Shown here: piece by piece, positions 8,533-17,893 of the stretch
Position numbering within the stretch: position 1 is the stretch's first letter
Layout: each line of letters starts with the position of its first letter
Source: Kitasatospora sp. SUK 42
GTDB lineage: Bacteria > Actinomycetota > Actinomycetes > Streptomycetales > Streptomycetaceae
Direction: 5' to 3'
Assembly (NCBI RefSeq): GCF_015776785.2
Contig: NZ_LFMD02000002.1
Location: forward strand, 605,728 to 646,905
Length of the DNA stretch: 41,178 bases
The notes under the pieces: generated by a model
What the model was told of the DNA's origin: nothing
Databases searched by the model: none
What the model saw: the letters and a program-made list of their open reading frames with translations, nothing else
Made by a program: the position numbers and the translations under genes

Positions 8533-9054
8533 TCACTCGTCGCCGTCGTCCCCCTCCTCGTCCAGGAGCTCGTCGTCCTTGCGGTTGAACTCGACCTGGA
8601 CCCGCGCCCGGGCGACCTCGCCGTACTCCAGCCGGCGCTCCTTCGGGCGCCCCCGCCCCTTCACCGGCTGCACCTCGACCAGCGCGCCGTCCTCGTCCGC
8701 CTCCAGCACCCGGGCGACGATCTCCCCGCCGTCGACCAGGTGGATCTTGGCCAGCCGACCCTGAGCACGCTGCCAGTGCCGGGGAAGCACCAGCGGACGC
8801 TCCGCACCCGGCGAACCGACCTCCAGCAGGTAGGGCTCGTCCCCCATCAGGTCCGACTCGTCCAGGGCCTCACCGACCACCCGGCTGAACTCGGCGATGG
8901 CATCCATGTCCACGCCGCCGTCGGTGTCGACGTCGATCTGCACCTGTCGGCGGCTGCCCGCCCTGGTGACCTTGACGTCCTCCAGGTCCAGTCCGGCCTG
9001 CGCGGCCAGGGGCTCCAGCAACGCGCGCAGCCGGTCGGTGTGGGTGGTGCTCAT
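8533..9054 (-). CDS. rimP: Ribosome maturation factor RimP
   Basis: 173 aa from ATG 9054, with AGGAG about 9 bases upstream. RimP acts early in 30S assembly. Recognisable segments are GLDLEDVKVTRAGSRRQVQIDVD at the N-terminus (domain 1), then LMGDEPYLLEVGSPGAERPL, which carries the conserved EVGSPG motif, and a C-terminal SH3-like barrel with a very acidic tail (DEEGDDGDE). It is the first gene of the rimP-nusA-ylxR-infB transcript. Confidence 0.96.
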   Translation of the reverse strand: MSTTHTDRLRALLEPLAAQAGLDLEDVKVTRAGSRRQVQIDVDTDGGVDMDAIAEFSRVVGEALDESDLMGDEPYLLEVGSPGAERPLVLPRHWQRAQGRLAKIHLVDGGEIVARVLEADEDGALVEVQPVKGRGRPKERRLEYGEVARARVQVEFNRKDDELLDEEGDDGDE

Positions 9055-9347
9055 CCGGGTGGACTCCTCGGCCGCGTCTGCTGTTGTCAGAAGGTCGCCC
9101 CGTGCCCTCCGCGCCACTCGGGCGCGCACCGGGTCACGGCAGCTCGGCCCAAAGCCTAGCCGGTGAAGCCGCCAACCACCGATTCCGTACCTCCCGCGCC
9201 CGGGCGGACGCCACCCACTGCGAGCAAGCTCACACCCGTGGGCCCACCGCCGATCACCACCCGTGATCGTGGGGATTCTGCGAAGATTCAGGCCAACGAG
9301 GGCAGGCGGGGAGGCCGTCCTCCCGTACACGCCCCGGAGTGACCCCG
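9055..9347. promoter_or_regulatory. Divergent intergenic region between rimP and the DUF4439 lipoprotein
   Basis: 293 bases without a gene. On the rimP strand, TAGGCT (9158-9153) fits the TANNNT -10 consensus of streptomycete housekeeping promoters, about 100 bases upstream of rimP; the -35 side is not convincing. I see no clear promoter for the rightward gene and no strong hairpin. Confidence 0.35.
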
Positions 9348-10352
9348 ATGCAGCCGCCCAGCCGACGGACCTTCCTGGCCCTCGGGCTGTTCACCCTCAC
9401 CGCCTGCACCAGCTCCACCGACGGCGGGTTCGACCCCACCAGTGACGTGATGCCCGGCAACAAGGGCCCCGGACCGGACCCGGACAACCCGGTCCGCCTG
9501 CGCGCCATCGCCGCCACGGACACCCTGCTCTCCGCCTACGACGCCCTCCTCGCCACCCCCGGCGCACAGACCGCCCTCCTCCGCCCCCTCCGCGAGGAAG
9601 CCGCCCAGCACCGCGCCGCCCTGGCCTACGGCATGCCGGCGGCCTCCGTCCCCCCGGCTCCCACCGCAGCCCCCACCACGGCCGCCACCACCCAGGCCGC
9701 CCAGGGCACCGCGGCCGCCCTGGCCACCCTGGAACGCCAGACCGCGCAGTCCCGCCTCGCCGACCTCGGCGCCGCCCGGCCGCCCCTCGCCCGTCTGCTC
9801 GCCTCCGTCGCCGCCTCCAACACCCTGCACGCCGTGGCCCTCGGCGACCCCACGACGGACCAGCCCGCCCCCTCCCCCACGGCGTCCCCCACCCCCGCTC
9901 CCACCCCGAGCGCCCTGTCCTCCCTCCAGGCCGCCCTCGGCGCCGAACACGCCGCCGTCTACGGCTACGGCGTCGTCGGAGCCCACCTCCCCGAGGACCA
10001 GCAGCGCGCCGACGCCCGCACCGCCTACGCCGCCCACCAGTCCCAGCGCGACGCCTGGCAACGCCTCCTCACCACCCTCGGCGCCACCCCCACCCCCGCC
10101 GCCGGCGGCTACCAGCTCCCCTTCCCGGTCACCGATCCCACCACCGCCACCAGGCTCGCCGCCCACCTGGAAACCCGCCTCACCACGATCTACGCCGACC
10201 TGGTCGCCGACCTCCCCGCCCCCCAGCGCGCCACCGCCGCCACCGCCCTCCACGACTGCGCCCACCGCGCCCACCGCTGGGGAGCCCCCGACACCCCCTT
10301 CCCCGGCATCCCGGCCCCCCTCCCCACCCCCACGGTCACCCGCTCGAACTGA
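9348..10352 (+). CDS. Tat-type lipoprotein with ferritin-like DUF4439 domain
   Basis: 334 aa. ATG 9348 is preferred over GTG 9339 because GGAG lies 8 bases upstream of the ATG but overlaps the GTG. The N-terminus SRRTFLALGLFTLTAC combines a twin-arginine motif with a lipobox (LTAC), so it is probably exported folded and lipid-anchored at Cys. The C-terminal half (about residues 190-315) has SLQAALGAEHAAVYGYGVVG, with the E-H-x-x-x-Y spacing of a ferritin-like helix, and LHDCAHRAHRW near the end; this matches DUF4439. A long Pro/Thr/Ala-rich linker precedes the domain. The function of the family is not established; metal or oxidant handling at the cell surface is only inferred from the fold. 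Confidence 0.82.
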   Translation: MQPPSRRTFLALGLFTLTACTSSTDGGFDPTSDVMPGNKGPGPDPDNPVRLRAIAATDTLLSAYDALLATPGAQTALLRPLREEAAQHRAALAYGMPAASVPPAPTAAPTTAATTQAAQGTAAALATLERQTAQSRLADLGAARPPLARLLASVAASNTLHAVALGDPTTDQPAPSPTASPTPAPTPSALSSLQAALGAEHAAVYGYGVVGAHLPEDQQRADARTAYAAHQSQRDAWQRLLTTLGATPTPAAGGYQLPFPVTDPTTATRLAAHLETRLTTIYADLVADLPAPQRATAATALHDCAHRAHRWGAPDTPFPGIPAPLPTPTVTRSN

Positions 10353-10467
10353 CCGCGCACCCGCGCGGAGCGCCCCGCCCGCGCCCGCCCCTGACCTGCC
10401 ATTTCCCCCGGATCCCCGACAATGGACGAGCCACCACCCACGGGGGAGCATCAACCGGAAGGCCGGC

Positions 10468-11391
10468 ATGTCGGGAGCAGCAGCACACATCACCGTCCCC
10501 ACCTGGCTGACGAACACCGTCACCGCCGCCCACGGCGAGGAGGGCCGCCGATGGCTGGCCTCCCTCCCCGACAGGGCGGCCGCCCACCTGGCCCGCTGGG
10601 ACCTCACCCTCGAACGTGTCCTGGACCCCGGCGGCAGCCTCAGCCTGATCTCGTACGTCCACCGCGACGACCTCTCCCCCGCCGTCCTCAAGACCGGGCT
10701 GCCCACCCCCGAGACCGCCCACGAGCACACGGCCCTCAGCCACTGGGCCGGCCGCGGCGCCGTCCTCCTCCTCGACGCCGACCCCGCCGAGGGCGTCCTC
10801 CTCCTGGAGCGACTCCACGGTGAGATCCCCCTGCGTTCCCTCGCCGAGCCCAAGGCCATGCTGGAGGCCACCAGCCTGCTCCACCGCCTCTGGGTGGAAC
10901 TCCCCGATCCCAGCCCGTTCCCGACCCTCGCCGCCCGGGTCGAGGGCACCGCGGCCCGCATCGCCGCGCAGCGCCCCCACCCCACGGCCACCGCCGCGCA
11001 ACCCCTGATCACCGAGGCCCTGGACACCGCCGGTTCCCTGGTCGCCTCGGCCACCGAGACCGTGCTCCTGCACGGCGACTTCCACCACGGCAACGTCCTG
11101 GCCGCCGACCGCGCCCCCTGGCTGGCGATCGCCCCCCGCCCCCTGGCCGGCGAGCGCGCCTACGACCTGGCCCGCCTGGCCTTGGACCGCGCGGACACCC
11201 TGATCGGCTCCCCCGGCGCCCCCTCGGCCCTCCGCCGCCGGCTCCACCAGCTCGCCGGGGCCCTGGACGTCGACGAGGACCGCCTCCGCGGCTGGACCCT
11301 CTTCCGCGCCGTCGACCTCGCCCTCCGCGCCCTGGCCGCGGGCCGCCACGAGGACGCCGAACTCCACCTGGAACTCGCGGGCCACCTCTGA
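10468..11391 (+). CDS. APH(6)/hydroxyurea-kinase-like phosphotransferase
   Basis: 307 aa from ATG 10468 (GGAAGG about 5 bases upstream). It resembles the streptomycin 6-phosphotransferase/hydroxyurea phosphotransferase family. Lys75 in SPAVLKTG fits the ATP-binding lysine, and LHGDFHHGNVL (residues 201-211) is the Brenner motif with catalytic Asp204. The next motif reads WLAIAPRPLAGERAYDLA. Family members usually have IDPKP there, with the Asp acting as metal ligand; here it is Ala222. It may therefore have weak or altered kinase activity. Being next to the DUF4439 lipoprotein gene on the same strand (115-base gap) suggests a possible shared transcript. I would not predict antibiotic resistance from this sequence. 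Confidence 0.85.
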   Translation: MSGAAAHITVPTWLTNTVTAAHGEEGRRWLASLPDRAAAHLARWDLTLERVLDPGGSLSLISYVHRDDLSPAVLKTGLPTPETAHEHTALSHWAGRGAVLLLDADPAEGVLLLERLHGEIPLRSLAEPKAMLEATSLLHRLWVELPDPSPFPTLAARVEGTAARIAAQRPHPTATAAQPLITEALDTAGSLVASATETVLLHGDFHHGNVLAADRAPWLAIAPRPLAGERAYDLARLALDRADTLIGSPGAPSALRRRLHQLAGALDVDEDRLRGWTLFRAVDLALRALAAGRHEDAELHLELAGHL

Positions 11392-11417
11392 GCCGGCGCC
11401 CGCCCGGCGTGAACGCC

Positions 11418-11969
11418 CTATCCCCGCCCGAGCTCCCGCAACGGCAGGTGAGCCCCCATCACCGCGTACAGCCGCTCCGTCGCCGGGAACCGCACCGCCC
11501 GCGCCAAGTCCTGGTACCCCAGCGCCCGGTAGAGCCGCCGGGCCGGCGTCTCCGCGTCGATCGCGGACAGGATGCTGCGGTCCATCCCGGAGCGCTCGCA
11601 CAGCAGCCGGATCAGCCGCGTCCCCACGCCCTGCCCCTGGAACTCCGGCAGCACGTGCAGTTCGGTGACGGCGAAGACCTCGTCCAGCCAGCCCCCGTAG
11701 CCCCCGGCGGTCAGGTACGGCTCGATGACCGTGCTCCACCAGTGCTCCCGCTGGTTCGGCATCCCGTACCCGAAGCCGACCAGCCGCCCCCCGCTCATCG
11801 CCCCGAACGCGATCACCCCGGGCTGCTGGGCGTGCCGCCCCACGATGTGCAGCCGTACCCCGACCTCCTCGGGCGTGAGGCCGAACGCCACCGCCTGGAC
11901 GTCCAGTGCCTGCGGCGCCCAGGCCGCGAGGTCGATGGCCTCGATCGTCACCCCGGTCAGCTGATCCAT
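11418..11969 (-). CDS. GNAT family N-acetyltransferase
   Basis: 183 aa, single GNAT domain. The acetyl-CoA pyrophosphate loop is visible as ELHVLPEFQGQGVGTRLI (Q-x-x-G-x-G/A pattern). AETPARRLYRALGYQDL is the typical C-terminal GNAT motif. A WWSTVIEPYL segment before the core may line the substrate site. The substrate is unknown. The start at ATG 11969 has only a poorly spaced GGAG, so the mRNA may be leaderless. It is convergent with the APH-like gene, 26 bases apart. Confidence 0.85.
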   Translation of the reverse strand: MDQLTGVTIEAIDLAAWAPQALDVQAVAFGLTPEEVGVRLHIVGRHAQQPGVIAFGAMSGGRLVGFGYGMPNQREHWWSTVIEPYLTAGGYGGWLDEVFAVTELHVLPEFQGQGVGTRLIRLLCERSGMDRSILSAIDAETPARRLYRALGYQDLARAVRFPATERLYAVMGAHLPLRELGRG

Positions 11970-12114
11970 GCTCCGGACGTTACTACCAGCGGCCCCGCGG
12001 CGCGGCCGAAGATCGGAACCCGGCGCCCGGCGACCGACGCCACCACGGCACCACCGCCCGACCCGCTCGACGCGGCCCTCTAGTCGAGGCTCAAGCCGGT
12101 GTTCAAGGCGGTGC

Positions 12115-13008
12115 TCAGAAGAGGACGCTCATGAACGCCCCGACCTCCCGGAACCCCACCCGCCGATACGCCGCCCGCGCCCGCAGGTTGAAGTCGTTGA
12201 CGTACAGCGACACCACCGGTGCCACCTCCCGCAGCGCTATGCCCAGGACGGCCGCCATCCCCGTCTCGGACAGCCCCCGTCCCCGGTACTCCGGCGCGAC
12301 CCAGACCCCCTGGATCTGGCAGGCGCCCTCCGTCACGGCCCCGATCTCGGCCTTGAACACCACCTGCCCGTCCTCCGCGAACCGCGCGAACGACCGTCCG
12401 GTGGAGACGAGTTCGGCCACCCGGGCCTGGTAGAGGAGCCCTCCGTCCCCGGCCAGCGGCGACACCCCCACCTCCTCGGTGAACATCGCGACGCAGGCCG
12501 GCATCAGCGCCTCGATCTCGTTGCGCCGCACCCTCCGCACCAGCGGATCCGGCCCGATCTCGGCCGACGGCGAGGAGGTCGCCAACAGCGGCTGGTGCCC
12601 CCGGACTTCCCGCGCCGGCCCCCAACTCCGCTCCAGCAGCGCCCAGAAGGCGGCGGTCGACTCGGCCGGTCCCACGATCGAGGAGCAGCGCCGCCCCTGT
12701 CGCCGGGCCCGCTCCGCGAAGGCCGCGACGGCCGTCTGCCCGGCGTTGACCAGGACGAGGTTCGCTCCGGCGTAGCAGAGGGCGTCCAGTACGCCGTCCT
12801 CGTCGTACCACCCCCACATCTCCCCGCCGAGCCGCCACGGGTCCAGCCCGACCGCCTCGACCCTGGTCGCGACGAAGGCGTTGGCGACCGGGTCCCGGTG
12901 GAGGATCTCAAGGGTGTCCGCGAGATCGGGCGGCTCCAGCACCCTGGTGGTGGCCAGCGCCCGGACGGCCTGGAAGGAGCTGGGGAGCATCACACCTCGA
13001 TCGAGCAT
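12115..13008 (-). CDS. DUF4081-GNAT acetyltransferase
   Basis: 297 aa. The N-terminal half (LEPPDLADTLEILHRDPVA, NAFVATRVEAVGLDPWRLGGEMWGW) matches the DUF4081 domain. The C-terminal half is a GNAT domain with GVWVAPEYRGRGLSETGMAAVL as its acetyl-CoA loop and SLYVNDFNLRARAAYRRVGF at the end. The gene lies next to ispG, as Rv2867c does in the mycobacterial dxr-rip1-ispG block, which supports a conserved association, although its substrate is unknown. ATG 13008 has GAGGTG 8 bases upstream; ATG 12990 is an alternative with GAGG 4 bases upstream. Confidence 0.9.
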   Translation of the reverse strand: MLDRGVMLPSSFQAVRALATTRVLEPPDLADTLEILHRDPVANAFVATRVEAVGLDPWRLGGEMWGWYDEDGVLDALCYAGANLVLVNAGQTAVAAFAERARRQGRRCSSIVGPAESTAAFWALLERSWGPAREVRGHQPLLATSSPSAEIGPDPLVRRVRRNEIEALMPACVAMFTEEVGVSPLAGDGGLLYQARVAELVSTGRSFARFAEDGQVVFKAEIGAVTEGACQIQGVWVAPEYRGRGLSETGMAAVLGIALREVAPVVSLYVNDFNLRARAAYRRVGFREVGAFMSVLF

Positions 13009-13074
13009 CGAGACCGCACCTCACTGAGACGACTCTGGCCGCACCCTACTCCGTGGCCCCACCCGGGTACGACC

Positions 13075-13104
13075 GCGGGGCCGTCCGCGCATGGACGGCC
13101 CCGC
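13075..13104 (-). terminator. Intrinsic terminator after ispG
   Basis: Perfect 12-bp stem (arms 13075-13086 and 13093-13104) with a GCGCAT loop, about 60 bases past the ispG stop codon and before the DUF4081-GNAT gene. Confidence 0.85.
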
Positions 13105-13162
13105 TTCCGGAAGACTGTTCAGCAGCCGCGTCCGGCCCCTCGGGGCCCGTCCGCGGCGGCGG

Positions 13163-14323
13163 TCACTCCGCGGCGACGACGGTCGGCGAACCGGCCTCGA
13201 CGCCCTCCTCCTGCATCTGCTCGGCGAGCTTGAGCGCCTCCTCGATCAGGGTCTCGACGATCTTCGACTCGGGCACGGTCTTGATCACCTGCCCCTTCAC
13301 GAAGATCTGCCCCTTGCCGTTGCCGGAGGCCACCCCGAGATCGGCCTCACGGGCCTCGCCCGGCCCGTTCACCACACAGCCCATGACCGCCACCCGCAGC
13401 GGCACCTCCATGCCCTCCAGCCCGGCGGTGACCTCCTCCGCGAGCTTGTAGACGTCGACCTGGGCCCGGCCGCAGGACGGGCAGGAGACGATCTCCAGCC
13501 CACGCTGACGCAGCCCCAGCGACTCCAGGATCTGGTTGCCGACCTTGATCTCCTCCGCCGGCGGGGCGGACAGCGAGACCCGGATGGTGTCGCCGATGCC
13601 CTCGGCCAGCAGCGCACCGAACGCGACCGCGGACTTGATCGTGCCCTGGAACGCCGGACCGGCCTCCGTCACGCCCAGATGCAGCGGGTAGTCGCAGGCG
13701 GCCGCGAGCTGACGGTAGGCCTGGATCATCACGACCGGGTCGTTGTGCTTGACCGAGATCTTGATGTCGCGGAAGTCGTGCTCCTCGAACAGCGAGCACT
13801 CCCACAGCGCGGACTCCACCAGCGCCTCCGGGGTGGCCCGGCCGTACTTCTCCAGCAGGCGCTTGTCGAGCGAGCCGGCGTTGACGCCGATCCGGATCGG
13901 CACCCCGGCGTCCTTGGCGGCCTTGGCGATCTCGCCGACCTTGTCGTCGAAGGCCTTGATGTTGCCCGGGTTGACGCGCACGGCCGCGCAACCCGCGTCG
14001 ATCGCGGCGAAGACGTACTTCGGCTGGAAGTGGATGTCGGCGATGACCGGGATCTGCGACTTCTTCGCGATGATCGGCAGCGCGTCGGCGTCGTCCTGGG
14101 ACGGGACGGCGACCCGGACGATCTGGCAGCCGGACGCGGTCAGCTGGGCGATCTGCTGCAGCGTCGCGTTGATGTCCGAGGTGACCGTGGTGGTCATCGA
14201 CTGCACCGAGACGGGGGCGTCGCCACCGACCGGCACGTTGCCGACCATGATCTGCCGGGAGTAACGGCGCTTGGCGAGCGGCTTGAGCGGCAGGGACGGA
14301 ATACCGAGCGAGATCGCGGTCAT
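13163..14323 (-). CDS. ispG: (E)-4-hydroxy-3-methylbut-2-enyl-diphosphate synthase IspG (GcpE)
   Basis: 386 aa from ATG 14323, giving [20 protein letters not shown], the usual streptomycete start. IspG catalyses the penultimate MEP pathway step, turning methylerythritol cyclodiphosphate into HMBPP with a [4Fe-4S] cluster. The TIM-barrel part has [17 protein letters not shown] and [17 protein letters not shown]. The cluster ligands are in [14 protein letters not shown] and [16 protein letters not shown] (two Cys plus one Cys, with a conserved Glu). Upstream lie the site-2 protease gene and dxr, another MEP gene. The 144-base gap before it contains a hairpin. Confidence 0.98.
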   Translation of the reverse strand: MTAISLGIPSLPLKPLAKRRYSRQIMVGNVPVGGDAPVSVQSMTTTVTSDINATLQQIAQLTASGCQIVRVAVPSQDDADALPIIAKKSQIPVIADIHFQPKYVFAAIDAGCAAVRVNPGNIKAFDDKVGEIAKAAKDAGVPIRIGVNAGSLDKRLLEKYGRATPEALVESALWECSLFEEHDFRDIKISVKHNDPVVMIQAYRQLAAACDYPLHLGVTEAGPAFQGTIKSAVAFGALLAEGIGDTIRVSLSAPPAEEIKVGNQILESLGLRQRGLEIVSCPSCGRAQVDVYKLAEEVTAGLEGMEVPLRVAVMGCVVNGPGEAREADLGVASGNGKGQIFVKGQVIKTVPESKIVETLIEEALKLAEQMQEEGVEAGSPTVVAAE

Positions 14324-14380
14324 GTGCGCAGGGTTCCCCGGGGTTGAGGTGTGGTCGGCCGCCCGGCCGCTGGGACGACC

Positions 14381-14416
14381 GAGGCCGGGCGCGCGGACTA
14401 TCGCGCACCCGGCCTC
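14381..14416 (-). terminator. Hairpin between the site-2 protease gene and ispG
   Basis: 15-bp stem with one C-A mismatch (arms 14381-14395 and 14402-14416) and a 6-base loop. It lies about 52 bases past the protease stop codon and 58 bases before ispG. It probably terminates or attenuates the dxr-protease transcript, in which case ispG needs read-through or its own promoter. Confidence 0.7.
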
Positions 14417-14467
14417 CACGGTACGGCACGGCCCGAGCGCCCAGCACACCCGCCGTACCCGAACGCC

Positions 14468-15772
14468 CTAGCCGATCTTCACCGGGTTCACCAGGTCGGC
14501 CACCATCACCAGCAGGGTGAAGCCGATGAAGATGCTGGCCACGACGTAGGCCACGGGCATCAGCTTGGCGACGTCGAAGGGGCCCGGGTCGGGTCGCCTG
14601 AACAGTCGTGCGAAGCGGCGGCGGACCGACTCCCAGACCGCGCCGGCGACGTGACCGCCGTCCAGCGGCAGCAGCGGCAGCATGTTGAACAGGAAGAGCG
14701 ACAGGTTGATGCCGGCCAGCAGGTTCACGAAGATCGCGACCCGCTGGGCGGCCGACTCGTGCAGGGAGAACACCTCGCCGCTGACCCGGGCGGCGCCGAC
14801 CATGCCGACCGGCGAGTCCGGGTCGCGCGGGGCGTCGCCCACGACGGCGTTCCACAGGCCGGGGATCTTGCCGGGCAGGGCGGCCAGCGACTTCACCCCG
14901 TTCTCGGCCATGTCGTACATCCGGTCGACGGACTGCCCGAAGCCGAGCTGGACGGTCTCGCTCCGGGGGGTGAAGCCGAGGAACCCCGCCTGGACGGTCT
15001 GGCCCTTCACGGGCACGCCGTTGCCGTCGTACTTCTGCACGTCGTTGACGGCGATGGTGGGCTTGAAGGTGAGCTGCTGACCGCCGCGGTCCACGACGAT
15101 CTCCACCTGCCTGCCGGCCGACTTCCGGATGTCCGCCTGGAGCTGCTCGTAGTCGCGGATCCGGTCTCCGTCGAAGGAGAGCACCTTGTCGCCCTGGCGC
15201 AGGCCCACCGCGTTGGCCGGGGTCTTGGGCGCGTCGGCGGGGCAGGTGTCGGTGGGCTGGCCGGCCTTGACCACGCACTGGGCGACCGAGTCGATGGTCG
15301 GCACCGCCATCTTGACGCCGAAGCCCATCATCACCGTCAGGAACAGCCCGAACGCCAGGATCAGGTTCATGAACGGCCCGGCGAACATGACGATGACCCG
15401 CTTCCAGGGCTTGCGGGTGTAGAACAGCCGGTGCTCGTCACCCTCCTGGAGCTCCTCGTAGGAGGCCTCACGGGCGTCCTCGATCATGCTCCGCCAGGGC
15501 GAGCTGCTGCGCTTGGTGATCCGGCCGTCCTCGCCCGGCGGGAACATCCCGATCATCCGGATGTACCCGCCGAACGGGATCGCCTTGATGCCGTACTCGG
15601 TCTCGCCCTTGCGGCGCGACCAGAGGGTCGGGCCGAAGCCGACCATGTACTGCGGCACCCGGATGCCGAACAGCTTGGCCGTGGAGAGGTGGCCGAGCTC
15701 GTGCCAGGCGATCGAGAAGAGCAGCCCGACCACGAAGACCAGGATGCCGACCACCGTCAAAACCGTTGCCAC
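14468..15772 (-). CDS. Site-2 intramembrane zinc protease (RseP/Rip1-like)
   Basis: 434 aa from GTG 15772, with GGAGGG 6 bases upstream. The first membrane segment carries the zinc motif (HELGH, residues 24-28 in [16 protein letters not shown]). A PDZ domain spans about residues 175-265 ([20 protein letters not shown]). The last part has [16 protein letters not shown], the second zinc-binding segment (NxxPxxxLDGG). Such proteases cut transmembrane anti-sigma factors and other membrane proteins. The order dxr-protease-ispG-GNAT matches Rv2870c-Rv2867c in M. tuberculosis, where this protease is Rip1. The region between HELGH and the PDZ domain contains a charged insert (residues about 75-120). 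Confidence 0.95.
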   Translation of the reverse strand: MATVLTVVGILVFVVGLLFSIAWHELGHLSTAKLFGIRVPQYMVGFGPTLWSRRKGETEYGIKAIPFGGYIRMIGMFPPGEDGRITKRSSSPWRSMIEDAREASYEELQEGDEHRLFYTRKPWKRVIVMFAGPFMNLILAFGLFLTVMMGFGVKMAVPTIDSVAQCVVKAGQPTDTCPADAPKTPANAVGLRQGDKVLSFDGDRIRDYEQLQADIRKSAGRQVEIVVDRGGQQLTFKPTIAVNDVQKYDGNGVPVKGQTVQAGFLGFTPRSETVQLGFGQSVDRMYDMAENGVKSLAALPGKIPGLWNAVVGDAPRDPDSPVGMVGAARVSGEVFSLHESAAQRVAIFVNLLAGINLSLFLFNMLPLLPLDGGHVAGAVWESVRRRFARLFRRPDPGPFDVAKLMPVAYVVASIFIGFTLLVMVADLVNPVKIG

Positions 15773-15864
15773 CGCTGGCCCTCCGTCATGCCGCTCCGCT
15801 CATCGTCTCGTCATACCGCGCTCCGCGCCGCGACCGGATACCGCCGCTGCCACGGACCGGTCCG

Positions 15865-17094
15865 TCAGCCCGCCGCCAGCTCGCGGGCCCGGGCGCGTGC
15901 CCAGTCCTCCGCGTGCAGGACGTCCTCCACCATCAGGGAAGTTCCCGCCGCGGGCGAACCGTGCTCCGCCACGACCTTGGCAACAGTGTCCACGATTCCG
16001 GTGAAGGCGAGGCGGCCCTTCAGGAACGCCTCCACACACTCCTCGTTGGCCGCGTTGAAGACCGCCGGCGCCGTACCGCCCAGGGTGCCCACCTCACGGG
16101 CCAGCTCCACCGCCGGGAAGGCCTCGTTGTCCAGCGGGAAGAACTCCCAGGTCGCCGCCTTGGTCCAGTCGCAGGCGGGGGCGGCGTCCGGCACCCGGTC
16201 CGGCCAGCCCATACCCAGCGCGATCGGCATCCGCATGTCCGGCGGGCTCGCCTGCGCCAGCGTCGAACCGTCGGTGAACTCCACCATCGAGTGCACCACC
16301 GACTGCGGATGGACCACGACCTCGATCCGGTCGAAGGGCACGTCGTACAGCAGGTGCGCCTCGATCACCTCCAGGCCCTTGTTCACCAGGGTCGCCGAGT
16401 TGATCGTGACCACCGGGCCCATCGCCCAGGTCGGGTGCGCCAGCGCGTCCTGCGGGGTCACCCCGGCCAACTGCTCCCGGGTCCGGGTGCGGAACGGGCC
16501 GCCGCTCGCCGTCACCACCAGCTTGCGGACCTCCGCCCGGGTGCCACCGGCCAGCGCCTGGAACAGCGCCGCGTGCTCCGAGTCCACCGGCACGATCTGG
16601 CCCGGCTTCGCCACCGCCTTCACCAGCGGCCCGCCGACGATCAGCGACTCCTTGTTCGCCAGCACCAGCACCCGGCCCGCCTCCAGCGCGGCCAGCGTCG
16701 GCCGCAGCCCGATCGAGCCGGTGATGCCGTTCAGCACCGAGTGGCACTCCATCGCGGCCAGCTCGGTCGCCGCGTCCGGCCCCGCCAGCACCGCCGGCAG
16801 CGCCCGGCCCGCCGCCTTCGCGGCCAGCGCCTCGCGCAGCGCCGGCTCGGCCGCCGGATCGGCCACCGCCACCGTGTGCACGCCCAGCCGCAGCGCCTGC
16901 TCGGCGAGCAGCTCCACCCGGCCGCCGGCCGCCGACAGGGCGACCACCCGGAACCGGTCCGGGTTGCGGAGCACGACGTCGATGGCCTGGGTGCCGATCG
17001 AACCGGTGGACCCGAGGATCACCAGCTCCCGGGGGCCGGAGGGGTCCGCCACGGTGGGCGTGAAACGCAGCTGCGGGTGCGCGAGCGAAGTCAT
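15865..17094 (-). CDS. dxr: 1-deoxy-D-xylulose-5-phosphate reductoisomerase
   Basis: 409 aa from ATG 17094. Dxr makes 2-C-methyl-D-erythritol 4-phosphate with NADPH, the first committed MEP step. The NADPH-binding loop is [30 protein letters not shown] sequence ([14 protein letters not shown]), [21 protein letters not shown] and [21 protein letters not shown] are the metal and substrate motifs. The N-terminus has about 20 extra residues, as in other actinobacteria. No good ribosome site precedes the ATG. Instead, ATG 17102 opens a three-codon ORF (M-G-A-stop) whose TGA overlaps the dxr ATG, so a leaderless or coupled start is possible. A 14-bp palindrome (15852-15865) reaches the stop codon. 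Confidence 0.97.
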   Translation of the reverse strand: MTSLAHPQLRFTPTVADPSGPRELVILGSTGSIGTQAIDVVLRNPDRFRVVALSAAGGRVELLAEQALRLGVHTVAVADPAAEPALREALAAKAAGRALPAVLAGPDAATELAAMECHSVLNGITGSIGLRPTLAALEAGRVLVLANKESLIVGGPLVKAVAKPGQIVPVDSEHAALFQALAGGTRAEVRKLVVTASGGPFRTRTREQLAGVTPQDALAHPTWAMGPVVTINSATLVNKGLEVIEAHLLYDVPFDRIEVVVHPQSVVHSMVEFTDGSTLAQASPPDMRMPIALGMGWPDRVPDAAPACDWTKAATWEFFPLDNEAFPAVELAREVGTLGGTAPAVFNAANEECVEAFLKGRLAFTGIVDTVAKVVAEHGSPAAGTSLMVEDVLHAEDWARARARELAAG

Positions 17095-17163
17095 GCGCCC
17101 ATTGTGTCCTGTCCGCGGCGCTCCCCAGGACGGCCACGGGTCGCCCGGACTACCGTCGGACCC

Positions 17164-17832
17164 ATGCGTACCGTCATCGCCGGAGGCCACGGACAGATCG
17201 CGCTGAAACTGGAGCGGCTGCTCGCCGAACGCGGCGACCGCCCCGCCGGGATCATCCGCCGCCCCGAACAGGCCCAGGACCTCGTCGACGCCGGAGCCGA
17301 GCCGCTGCTGCTCGACCTGGAGGCCGCCACCGCCCCACAGCTCGCCGCCCTGCTCGCCGACGCCGACGCGGTGGTCTTCGCCGCCGGCGCCGGGCCAGGC
17401 AGCGGCGCCGCCCGCAAGAACACCGTCGACCGCGACGCCGCCGTCCTGCTCGCCGACGCCGCCGAACTCGCCGGAGTCCGGCGCTACCTGCTGGTCTCCT
17501 CGATGGGCGCCGACGCGGCCGCCCACCACCCCGCCGACGCCGTCTTCGAGACCTACCTCCGGGCCAAGGGCGCCGCCGACGACGCCGTCCGCTCCCGCGC
17601 CGCCCTGGACTGGACGGTGCTGCGCCCCGGGCGGCTCACCGACGGCCCCGGCACCGGCCTCGTCCGCCTCGCCCCCTCGGTCGGCCGCGGCGCGGTCGAC
17701 CGGGCCGACGTGGCCGCCGTCCTGGCCGCTCTGCTGCTCGAACCCGGCACCGCCCGGCGGACCCTGGAACTGGTCGCCGGGAACGCCACCGTCCCGGAGG
17801 CGGTCGCCGCCGCCGTCCGGCACGACTGCTGA
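17164..17832 (+). CDS. NAD(P)-binding, atypical SDR-like protein
   Basis: 222 aa from ATG 17164. It is a Rossmann-fold protein of the NAD(P)H-binding (SDR_a5/YwnB-like) type: [20 protein letters not shown] is the dinucleotide loop, [15 protein letters not shown] the fourth strand, and [12 protein letters not shown] with [10 protein letters not shown] resembles the S...YxxxK arrangement. No active-site chemistry can be predicted; many relatives are regulators or quinone reductases. It is divergent from dxr with only 69 bases between them, so the two promoters share this short region. Confidence 0.85.
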   Translation: MRTVIAGGHGQIALKLERLLAERGDRPAGIIRRPEQAQDLVDAGAEPLLLDLEAATAPQLAALLADADAVVFAAGAGPGSGAARKNTVDRDAAVLLADAAELAGVRRYLLVSSMGADAAAHHPADAVFETYLRAKGAADDAVRSRAALDWTVLRPGRLTDGPGTGLVRLAPSVGRGAVDRADVAAVLAALLLEPGTARRTLELVAGNATVPEAVAAAVRHDC

Positions 17833-17840
17833 ACGGGCGA

Positions 17841-17867
17841 AGGGCCCGGTTCGGCGAACCGGGCCCT
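17841..17867. terminator. Bidirectional terminator between convergent genes
   Basis: Perfect 12-bp stem (arms 17841-17852 and 17856-17867) with a 3-base loop, placed 8 bases after the SDR-like stop codon and 26 bases from the aldehyde dehydrogenase stop codon, so it can serve both strands. Confidence 0.88.
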
Positions 17868-17893
17868 CCACCGCTACTGCGTCGACCGGCCGA

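Noticed and set aside
10468..11391. Aminoglycoside resistance gene
   Set aside because: The family resemblance is real, but the metal-site Asp is missing and there is no biosynthetic cluster nearby, so resistance is not supported.
13347..15278. 643-aa open frame on the minus strand overlapping ispG and the protease gene
   Set aside because: It is the off-frame reading of both, rich in Arg, Gly and Pro.
14351..17206. 951-aa open frame antisense to the site-2 protease and dxr genes
   Set aside because: It covers two well-supported genes on the other strand and shows no domain.
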